A DNA stretch of 64,000 bases, from the NCBI GenBank assembly GCA_027186245.1, contig CP114485.1, forward strand, positions 7,192,001-7,256,000, read 5' to 3'. Positions 49,716 to 58,927 of this stretch are shown here, piece after piece. Numbering within the stretch: the stretch's first letter is position 1; every line of letters starts with the position of its first letter. The notes beneath the pieces are model-generated. The model ran no database searches. It was not told the DNA's origin and saw only the letters and a program-made list of their open reading frames with translations. A program made the position numbers and the translations under genes. The DNA is from Coriaria nepalensis. Lineage: Eukaryota; Streptophyta; Magnoliopsida; Cucurbitales; Coriariaceae.

Positions 49716-52242
49716 CAGCCACTCGAATCTTCTATCAAATGTTGTGTACATATATATATATATATATATGGACAATATGTAGCTTAGGGAACTTGGACAT
49801 CAAAGGAAAATGTAGAATGTGTAAGACGGGTCTTTAGGGCCCTTTATAAAGTTCCACAAAATTGGACTCTTTTTATCTCATTGAGCATGTAAGCATACAT
49901 TTTCCTGCATGAAGGTTGATTCCTGTCTGTCTTTGTAATCATACATTTTCTTGCAGGAAGGTTTATTGTCTTTCTATTGCATTATGGAAGTCTTTTATTT
50001 GTCTGCCTCAGTTTTTGGTTTGCTCATTGCTGGGCTAGTCTAAACACAAGTTTTTCTATCTTGCTTCTGTTCACTGTACATGGAAGTTGATGAAATAGGT
50101 CTTTGTCGATATCTGTGGAGACATACATAGGTGGTCCAGGATTAAGTATAATCCACCGATTAAAATATGTTACATTATGTAAATCTGGCCTCTTATTAAT
50201 TTTAAATAATGTGATATATTTTAAGCGTAATTCCGACCATACAAGTATCTCTCATATTTGTGTGTATATGTTTTTAGTGTTCAGACGGATGTAGTCTGTA
50301 TCATATTATATGCCAATGTAAGTCGAGATGTTACTTCTTCATACCACTCTTTAATAACCTTCCATTACCATTTCTTTTTTTCCCTTAATTGGGATTTCGC
50401 ATTACTATTAGAGCTCGTGCTGGTTTGATTCTCTAGTTTATTCAATTCCACTATTTGGCACAAAAGAATAATAGAATAAGAATAATTTTTTATTCTCGCT
50501 TGAATAAAAATAATATTATTTCATTTTTACTTAAATATGTATTTTTGGTGAAAATCAAAGTAAACATATATTTGCACGAAAATTTTTTCTTATTATTTAA
50601 ATTTTATTATAATATTTAGATAATTTTTAAAATTTCTTTTTTAAACCGATACAAAAAAATTATCATTTTTATTATTATTTTTATTTATTCTTGGTTAATT
50701 ATGTTACCCAAACAAATATTAAAAATTTATTATTATTAATTTCATTTTATTTCCTTTATTATTTTTCATTCTCCTTTTCATAAATAAATCGAACCAAATG
50801 AGTATTTAGAATAATTACTTATTTTTCATGACCAGTTCAAGGGATGCTAGCTCCTCGCGAGTTCCCTTAGGAGTGGAAGTGCATTTAAAAGAATCTGTCT
50901 TGAGATTTTTCATGCAGAATATCCTCATACTCGTTCAAACTTGAAGAAAGTTACGACACTTCACAATGGTTGTTTTGGCATCCAATTGGTAATCACACAA
51001 AATAAACACTCTTTCAATTATGTTCACCAACATAATGGCATTGACAGGGGATCTAGATATCAAATTTCTTTTAAAACATGACAAATTGGATCGCCAAACA
51101 CACAGGACACAGCAGTGGTTGGGCCAGATCATAAATTGGTTGTTAATTTGATCATTCTAGAAACACAAGGAAAAAGAAACCCAAAGTAACTTCTTCAAAT
51201 CGAGATCGCATTCATGACCGAAGACAAAATCGAATGTGGACAAACAAGACACCTAGCAGAGAGGACATGTTTAGGAGGAAGCATATAATTATAATACAGT
51301 TTCACGTAATTGGCCTTTCAAAGCATTTAAGGATCTATATCATTAACCTATAAATATAAATACAGTGCCGTATACTCCTACACGTCCAATTCCTATATCA
51401 ATTGATGAGACAATGAATACATATAATCCATTTTCTTTACTGCCTACGGTTTTTAAAAGAGGCCTAATGTCATGCCCATTTGGCAACAATAGAACTTGAT
51501 GGCCAATAAGTTATTAGGAGAATGTAAAAAATTGACCACCCTATTAACTCGCCCTAAATCTGAATAGATTTATCTTGAAATCGCAAATTTAAAATATATT
51601 GGGTTGATCACAGTTTTAATTGAGATTCAATTTTAAAAATTTAACTGGAAAACAAATTTGAAAAAACCTAGCCACCACTTAGCCAAACAATGTCACTAAA
51701 TTACATTTAAAAACAAATCGAAAAAAAAATGGCGACCACCTAACCAAATAATGTCATCTACATCTACATTATTGTCGAGTTGCCTTTTGATTTTTATTTC
51801 TTTTTTCCTTTCCTTCGGGCTTCATTAGTATAACCAGTACTGCCTAACTTGCATTTTACACTTTCTCTTTCATTTCCCCCCCCCCCCCCCCCCCCCCTTT
51901 TCAAAACCCAATCACATTTAAAGTTGGTCACATAAATATTCAAAATCCGAGTAACCTAACCAATGCACACTCCTAATTTTCCTTGTATTGGCTCTACGTT
52001 CCACCATTGAGCCATTAAAATGATATTTTACGAGTTTGAAATAAAACAATGAACATAAAATAGTGAACGGTATGACAAAATCCTATCCCTTTTATATATA
52101 TATATATATATGTATAATTGAAATAGGCAAGATTGTAATGTGTGAGGATAAGGTAACCCAACACATTTTCCTTAGGCATATAAATAATGTCATTAGTCAA
52201 ATATGTATTAAAGATGCTTACCGCAGGTTGTCTCATGTATAT
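49716..52242. other. Intergenic DNA with microsatellites
   Basis: TA repeats occur at about 49749-49769 (probably within the DUF538 3' UTR) and 52094-52111. A poly-C run lies at 51876-51897. AT-rich sequence fills 50470-50820. Open frames at 50103-50294 and 50935-51132 have no recognisable domain. No gene is supported. Confidence 0.55.
51876..51897 (+). repeat. Poly-C homopolymer, about 22 bases
   Basis: An uninterrupted run of C preceded by a T/C-rich stretch (51840-51875) forms a strongly polypyrimidine tract; the opposite strand is poly-G. Confidence 0.95.
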
Positions 52243-52594
52243 TGATAAATTAATGAATCTAATAATTTTTTCTCCTAAAAAATATTGTGGAGGAAGATGT
52301 AATTTTTGATTTATAAGCAACTAGAAATCTTCTCCCTAAACGATATTGGACGAATTCTAACACTCTTCACTTATGGGCTGGTCTTTCCAAAGGCCCAACA
52401 AGTGATACAATGGGTAAAAGACACTTGCTAATGGAGTGTGGATACATCCGCTTAGGGTATAACTCTGATACCATAATAAATTGATGAGTCTAATAATTTT
52501 TTCTCTTAAAGAGTCTTATAGAATAAGACAAAACTTTTGACTTATAAACCAACTAGTGATTGTCTCCCTAAGCGATATGGGCTGAATTCCAACA
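52243..52594 (-). mobile_element. Complete TRIM retrotransposon (352 bp)
   Basis: Two LTRs of about 120 bp lie at 52474-52594 (5', minus orientation) and 52243-52362 (3'). On the minus strand they start TGTTGGAATTC / TGTTAGAATTC and end near TTTATTA / TTTATCA. Immediately after the 5' LTR is a primer site TGGTATCAGAGTT (52461-52473 on the complement), matching initiator tRNA-Met. The interior is about 110 bp and non-coding, with a purine-poor segment before the 3' LTR. The flanks TATAT and TACAT agree at 4 of 5 positions, fitting an old 5-bp target duplication. Size and layout match the TRIM class of terminal-repeat miniature retrotransposons. Confidence 0.85.
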
Positions 52595-52860
52595 TACATA
52601 AATATTAATGCACATTTACCGTATCAAACTAAAAGTAAAATAGAATATGAAAAACAACTCTATAATTTGGATAGTTCTTGTCCGGATTCACTTTCTTACA
52701 TGAATTGCTCTTTCACATGATTTATATGGATTCTTTGTTCAGACAATATGTAAGTGATCACATGATTTATATCTATATACGAGTTGTATTCTTTCACCAA
52801 ATCAATTAGGGATGTTCAAAATCATGATAGTGTCACTTTTAATCATCTTTGTAATCGATG

Positions 52861-55790
52861 TAGTGGTCGGTTGTCACTTCGACGAAGGATGTTGTTTTCC
52901 ATGGACCAAAAAACCCGTGCATAATTTTCTCATCAAGGGGTAGGTCCCAATTTGCAAGCATGAGAGAAATCTTACTTACTGAATTCCTACTAGCCCTCTA
53001 AATTTGGTAGAGGTATTGTGTTCTTACGAGTTCTATGACAACAATGTAGGTTACTATTATGATTAATACTTTTTCTATTCTCTATTATATTTGTCTTCTG
53101 TAATTATGTTTTTCATCTTCAAGGTGCTTAACCTTGTGGATGATCTTGTACGAGATTGGCCGTCACTAGACTGCCCGAGTAGCAACAACGAAGAATAGTC
53201 GTGCACTTGGATAAAGTATGGAATGTGCTGGGCCTCAACCAATTCAAGTACTTTGAAGCAGCACTCAACTTGAAGAAGAAAGTGAAAATCCTTGAAATTC
53301 TTAAAGATGCAGGTAATATAAGTTCAGTATTATTAGCTTTGGTAAAAGATATTAATGGAAAAAAGTTCATCTTTTTTCCTTTTTGAATCATTGCAAGAGA
53401 GACTAGTATATAGCCAAAGATAAAACAAGAAATTGTGCCTAGCTAATCCAACTAACAAATAGTAATAAAGGACTAGGTACAAAATGCTCACAACCATGAA
53501 AAATAGTGGCTCATAATTCTTCATACAGTACGTAAGTCTAAAAGATTGGAGAATACGTCCAAGAGAGAAGAACGAGGAGCATGCATGACCATGCACATAT
53601 GCATGAATAAAAGATAATCATGCATGCATCAAGGACAAGATAATATTAATATTCCCCCTCAAGCTGGTAGACGAAAGAGATCAAGAACGCCGAGCTTGGA
53701 CATAAACTTAAGATGTTGAGTAGATGGTAGGAACTTGGTTAAAAGATCGACCGATTGTTCCAAGGTATTGACATGATGTAAGAGAATTATCTTGTCTTGT
53801 ATTCTATCACAAACAAGGTGGCAGTCTAACTCAATGTGTTTTGTCCTTTCATAGAATACATGGTTAGTAGCAATGTGTATAACTGATTGGTTGTTAGTTA
53901 ACAGTGCAAGCTACTCACTCTGGTTCTATCAGATTATTAGACAAACCGATTCTTAAAAAGTCTTTTTTGTTCCCCAATTTCAATATAATCTTCTTTCAAT
54001 ATCTTCTCTTACCAAGACAACTCTTGTTTGATATCATTATTTTCAAAAGTGTGCATCTTGCAGGAGTATATGACTGGGAAAGTCTTGGGGACTGGCAGGG
54101 AATTGCACGGCCTCTACTATCCACTACCAAACATAGATGATTTGATCACTTCTTTTCTTTTAAAATAATGTAATGTCTATTTGAATAAGATGTATGTTTT
54201 AGATATTCAACTTTGGCATTCAAGACTTGGCCATCTTTCTTACTCTAGAATGCAAATGTAACCTAAATTTTATAATTTCAATTAAACTGTCATGCCTCAT
54301 TGTGAAGTGTGTTATTTAGCTAAGCAAATAAGGCTACATTTTCCTCATAGTTCCTCTTATAGTGAGCAATCTTTTGATCTGTTACACCTTGACATTTAGG
54401 ATCCTTATAGGACTCCAAATCATAAAAATGCTAAATACTTCTTAACCATAATATATGATCATTCAAGAGGTACTTGGACCTATTTGATGGATTTCAAACA
54501 TGAATAGGAGCTATACTAAAATATTTTATCACTCAAGTCCATAGTCAATTCCCATACAAAATTAAAAAAGTCATATCAGCTAATGACCTTGAATTCATAA
54601 ACACAAACTGCTCAAACGTTTTCAAGCCTCTAAGCATCTTACACGAAACCACTTGTCCCTATACACCCCAACAAAATGAGAGGGTGGAAAGAAAACATAG
54701 ACACATACTTAATGTGCTAAGAGCTCTCAAATTCCAAGCTACTATATCAGTTCATTATTGGAGGGATTGTGTTCTTACTGCTACCTACATCCTAAACAGA
54801 ACACCAATACCTATTTTGCAAAACAAAACTCCCTTTGAACTTCTTCACAAAAAACCTCCCAACATAATCCATATGAAGATATTTGGTTGCTTATGTTACT
54901 CTTCCATACTTCACAATGCTGACAAATTTGCTCCTAGATCTCAGGCTTGTGTATTCCTTAGTTATGCACAAAAACAGAAAACATATAGGTTAATGAATAT
55001 TGAGACTAGAGAATTTTTATGAGTAAAGATGTTAAGTTTATAGAAAATATTTTTTCTTTCAAAAATTTTATGTTTTCTACTCGAAGTTCTACACCTCATA
55101 CATCCTCTTTAGACCTCTTTGATGATGATTACATTATTTATGTTCCTTCTGTTCATACTCATTTTCAAACACTACCAAATACACCTTCTCCCATATCCAC
55201 TTCATCTACTCCTTTATCATTGTCTCCTTCCACTTCAAATCCTCCCTCTTCAAATGAACCCTCCACTTCTCAAATTCCCATTAGAAAATCAAGTAGAGTG
55301 ACTCAACATCCTGTTTAGTGGGATGATTATCATTGTGCTACTGCAATTATTTCTCCATGCTCCAAGACTTCAACAGTCAACTGCTCAGTTAAATATCCAA
55401 TTTCTTCCCTTTTATCTTATAGTTCTTTCAGTAATTTTTATAATTTTTTCATGACTTCTCTCTTCTGAAATTGAACCTCACAACCATGAAAAATAGTGAC
55501 TCCTAATTCTAGATGCAGTACATACATCCAAAAGATTGGAGAATACATCCAAGAGAGAAGAATGAGGAGCATGCATGATCATGCATATATAAAAGATAAT
55601 CATACATACATTAAATACGAGATAACTCTAATAAATATGCAATGATCATGTAAATTGTATTATTATAAAGATTGACAGTGAAATTATTTCATCTGGCAGG
55701 AATCGTACCAAATGAAGGTCATTATAGTTTAGACAAGATAGAGAGCATCTTGACCAAGAAAATTGGGTTTAAAAAAATGTTACATAATTA
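52861..55790 (+). pseudogene. Dead S-like ribonuclease (RNase T2 family) gene
   Basis: Three exon remnants are seen on the + strand. At about 52875-52985: CCFPWTKKPVHNFLIKG, then a stop (TAG 52941-52943) where the CAS-I motif HGLWP should be; the catalytic His position reads Lys. At about 53120-53312: DLVRDWPSLDCPSSNNEE, stop (53196-53198), then CTWIKYGMC in the place of CAS-II (HEWxKHGTC), followed in another frame by LNQFKYFEAALNLKKKVKIL. The third, 55700-55787, after an intron, reads GIVPNEGHYSLDKIESILTK. Splice junctions at 53312 (AG/GTAA) and 55699 are canonical. Both catalytic motifs are destroyed, and the C-terminal exon part is absent. The intron holds a Copia element of about 2.2 kb. 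T2 RNases normally act in the vacuole or apoplast. Confidence 0.8.
53393..55632 (-). mobile_element. Rearranged Copia element in the RNase T2 intron
   Basis: Two LTR-type copies in the same orientation lie at about 53393-53651 and 55479-55632 (shared AGATTGGAGAATACNTCCAA). On the minus strand the left copy is preceded by a polypurine tract (GAGGGGGAAT, 53651-53660) and a Copia RNase H end: HVFYERTKHIELDCHLV, LEQSVDLLTKFLPSTQHLK, FMSKLGVLDLF (53660-53900). From about 54160 to 55470, however, the coding sense flips to the + strand: LWHSRLGHLSYSRM, HSSSYSEQSFDLLHLDI, ERKHRHILNVLRALKFQAT, PFELLHKKPPNIIHMKIFGC, a Ser/Thr-rich linker and FMTSLF, i.e. GAG-pre-integrase through integrase to the RT border. 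The fragment ends exactly where the right LTR copy begins. An internal inversion or a nested second insertion would explain this. Stops are frequent. Confidence 0.75.
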
Positions 55791-56877
55791 ACCCATAGAA
55801 AAAATAAAGTTTCATGTATTTTTAAACTTGTATATATATCAAAATACAAGTAAACACCTTTCTTATTTGAAGGTATTTTCTAAAGATGTATTTTTCTTAT
55901 ACTTAATAATTGATTTTGTTATTTATGATAATAAGATAATAGTTGAGTGGTAGTAGTATCGTAAGATCTAGTATTTAATTACCAGAAGAAACAGAAAAAT
56001 CTATATCGTTCTTGTATTTAATTACATAAAGAAAAACTTAATAATTAATTGATTTAGACTTCCTTAATCTCATGAAGTGCATGGTTATTATTAGTTGACA
56101 CATTTGCACAGTTTACTTTCTTAAATCTAATCATCACTGGGTACCTTGTTTTTGGGCCCTGCAAGCAATAAAAACATGGACTTTATTAGCATTCTGGTTA
56201 AAATCAGAATATGTTTCTTCCTTTCTTTTCTTTTGATTTTGTCACAAAATGGAAAAAGAGTTTGAACTCGTCAACTAACACGACAGATCCAATGTCATTG
56301 TGCAATATGATTCTCATTAGAATTCTCTCCTGTTTCAGAAGTGAAGAATTGAATGGGCATAATTTCTAATTTTCGTCTTTAACACCCCAAGAAATCTTGA
56401 GTCGACCTTGTATCTAGCTAACCTATTTTCCTTGGTAGCACTTACTCAAAGAAAGACATTACACAATCGGAGAGAATAACAAAAAATGGGCACCCTTCCT
56501 GTGGGAATCATTATATTTTACTCAAAACACACAACTAACTACTAAACTACTAAACCCAACCTAATCTATAAGAAAAATACATCTAAAAAGACAAAAAAAA
56601 GGATGTCATCTATGAGTGGGCATTTGCCAATATGATAAGGTTTTGTTTGGTTTTTCTCCTTGGGTTCATTCACATTGCCATAACTTTATTTAAAACCCAT
56701 AAACAAAAACGGGTTCGCTTTTCTCCCTCGATTCCTATGCTCTTTCCTTTACTTTCCCCCATGCCAAACACAAGCTTAAAATGCTTAAAACAAATTCTAA
56801 GGCTATTAGTTTACACCAATTTCCTTATCTTTTCTCTCTATCTTTCCTTAAGTTGTTGAAAACCCAAGTAAGCTGAA
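55791..56877. other. Intergenic DNA and promoter region of the DUF761-like gene
   Basis: Decayed RNase T2 flank comes first, then AT-rich DNA. The last 200 bases before 56878 are pyrimidine-rich (CTTTCC, CTCTCTATC), as in plant 5' UTRs. No other feature is seen. Confidence 0.5.
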
Positions 56878-57096
56878 ATGGATCACCATTATGTTCGAGG
56901 AAACTCCATCAATGGTTGTGATAGGATCACGATGAACAGAGAGGAGAAAAGTCGTGCAAGAACAAACCAAATCACAGAGAGTAGGCAGACAACAAGTAAA
57001 AAAGTGGACATTAATGTCTTGGCCGATGCTTATATCAAGAACTTTCACTTGCATCTAAAATTGCAGCGGGAAGAGCCGACGGGAAGCCAGAACTGA
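56878..57096 (+). CDS. Small DUF761-like protein (72 codons)
   Basis: This single frame encodes a basic N-terminal half (NREEKSRARTNQITESRQTT) and ends with VDINVLADAYIKNFHLHLKL followed by QREE. That segment resembles the short C-terminal DUF761 motif (D-V-x-x-LADxFIxxF-x-x-L-x-LQRxES) found in plant proteins of varied length. The protein is much shorter than most family members and consists of little more than the motif. The function of DUF761 is unknown; some members affect growth and defence. The pyrimidine-rich leader upstream and good codon spacing support a real gene, but no expression evidence is available. It converges on the F-box/kelch gene downstream. Confidence 0.6.
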   Translation: MDHHYVRGNSINGCDRITMNREEKSRARTNQITESRQTTSKKVDINVLADAYIKNFHLHLKLQREEPTGSQN

Positions 57097-57661
57097 GGTT
57101 GCCGGTAATGGTTTTCTTTTGTTTGGGGGGGTAATAAACGAGATAATTTGCAAACTCTGTAACGGGTCGTTCACTGACCGGCAAGCTCAGTGATTATATC
57201 TAAGGGTTTAGTAACAATTTGCAATACTTGTACTTCTGATTTATTTTATTGATAACTTCCTTCTACATTCCCATCCTGTAAAACAAGCTGATTCAGCATA
57301 GAAAATGACAATACGTAGCTAATAATTACTTATCTTGTAAAACTAATCCAATTCCACAGGACATATTTTATGTACTGATTTTGATACTTTAATAACCTAC
57401 TGTAATCACAAATTAAGCCCCTCCAAAATTACATATAATTACTAAATTAAAGATCCCCCCTTCTTTCCAAAACAAAATGAACAAACTCCAAACCAAGATT
57501 GGGATTTTTACAAGTACTAAGGTCTTCTAACTCCAGTCTGAAGAGCAATGCCCAATTCTCCTCATCTTCCGTAAAAGATGTCTCTAACCAATTACCAAAT
57601 CGATCTTTATCTTGCATTTCCTCAATAAATTTGTCATCCAAATCAATCGAATTTTTTCTTT

Positions 57662-58927
57662 TCAAGCTTGAAGTACCTGACAATGAACAATGTGACTCTT
57701 CAACCCACTCCGGCCAGCAATACTCGACCACAAATTTGTCACCAAAGTACGAAAATGCCCTTTCCCAGCAATATTCTCCCAAATTTGAGGATTACTCTCA
57801 ACATGTTTATCCGAACTAGAAACATCAACTAAACTAATACTCATATTGTTCCTGATAATGCAAAGTTTCCCATTAAGAGGGACCAAAGCAGCTGCCTCTA
57901 AGGCCCTAGAACTCCCTAAATGGAGCCTACTATCTATAAACTTATTCCAAGAATCTGTCGATCCATCATAAACCCTAAGCTTACACCCATCCCTACAATC
58001 CAGAGCATAGAGTTGACCATTCAATGAAATGCTCGGGTTCCGCCACCCGGTAACCATCCCATCACTAACCGGGGTCCAAATGTTCGTTTCTGGCGAATAA
58101 GCTTCGCTCATAACCTCACGGTGGGACCCTAATCCTTTAACAAACCACAATCCATTATGAACAACCCCAATAAAGGGCACCATGGCCGTGCTCATCTCTG
58201 AAACAAAGCTCCACCGATTCTTGTTCGGGTCATAAACCTCAGCTGACCGAAGAGTCCTATGGATCCCTTCACATTCTCCACCCGCTACATAAAGGCAGTT
58301 GTTTATAACACAAGAGCCGAAGAAATGTCGTTTTCGGAGCATATCTGGAGCCCGATGCCACTTATTGGTTCTTGCACTATAGAAAATGACTCGTCTCATA
58401 GAACCCTTTATTGGATCTTTCCCTCCAAACAAGTAAAGGTGGCAACCACTAAGAACGGCACAACCAAAACCGAGCGCTTCAGAATATTCCACAGGAACGG
58501 GCGGTAGCGGTTGCCAAATCTGGTACGTCGGATCGAAGGCGTGCCAGGAGATCCGACGGTCCCGATCTCTTTTGACAACGTAGACCCACTCTTCGGCCAT
58601 TCGTAGGCTTTTTCTAAGAGAGTAGTAGAAGTTTCCCATCAGAAGACGGTACCATCTCTTGCAAACGAGACGGAGTTTTCTATGTTCGACCCGTGGGACC
58701 CGGATCAGACAAGCGATGGCCAGATCGTCGGGGAGGCCCGGTAAAAGAGGTGGTTGGACCCGGGTTCTTTCCCGGCGTGAACTTTTAGTTTTGTGGGCGT
58801 TCGGGTTGATATCAGGCTGGATGCAGATTTTTGATCCCGGAACAAATTTTCGTGCCCCCACTACCGTTTTCAAGCCTGCATCTACTTTGCAATAGCATGA
58901 TACGGAATCAACCTGCAAATTGCTCAT
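57662..58927 (-). CDS. F-box/kelch-repeat protein, At1g55270-like
   Basis: Substrate-receptor type subunit of SCF ubiquitin ligases. I chose the ATG at 58927 (421 codons, MSNLQVDSVSCYCKVDAGLK) over the upstream one at 59014, because similar plant proteins start close to CxCxVDAGLK. After a basic segment comes the F-box: LLPGLPDDLAIACLIRVPRV followed by RKLRLVCKRWYRLL. Kelch repeats follow, with the paired-Gly marks LYLFGGKD, LYVAGGECEG and conserved W residues (NKWHRAP, NRWSFVS, NIWTPVSDG, DSWNKF). The C-terminus SGLKSHIVHCQVLQA is distinctive of this subfamily, so the end looks complete. The gene has one coding exon and is intact. The 5' UTR may contain an intron, given a (TC)n tract at 60490-60512. 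Confidence 0.92.
   Translation of the reverse strand: MSNLQVDSVSCYCKVDAGLKTVVGARKFVPGSKICIQPDINPNAHKTKSSRRERTRVQPPLLPGLPDDLAIACLIRVPRVEHRKLRLVCKRWYRLLMGNFYYSLRKSLRMAEEWVYVVKRDRDRRISWHAFDPTYQIWQPLPPVPVEYSEALGFGCAVLSGCHLYLFGGKDPIKGSMRRVIFYSARTNKWHRAPDMLRKRHFFGSCVINNCLYVAGGECEGIHRTLRSAEVYDPNKNRWSFVSEMSTAMVPFIGVVHNGLWFVKGLGSHREVMSEAYSPETNIWTPVSDGMVTGWRNPSISLNGQLYALDCRDGCKLRVYDGSTDSWNKFIDSRLHLGSSRALEAAALVPLNGKLCIIRNNMSISLVDVSSSDKHVESNPQIWENIAGKGHFRTLVTNLWSSIAGRSGLKSHIVHCQVLQA

Noticed and set aside
50935..51132. 65-codon minus-strand frame, considered as a gene or retroelement fragment
   Set aside because: No recognisable domain and no supporting neighbouring sequence.
57447..57782. Minus-strand open frame of 111 codons overlapping the F-box/kelch end
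   Set aside because: The F-box/kelch frame reaches a family-typical C-terminus (HIVHCQVLQA); this other frame lies mostly in its 3' UTR and lacks motifs.
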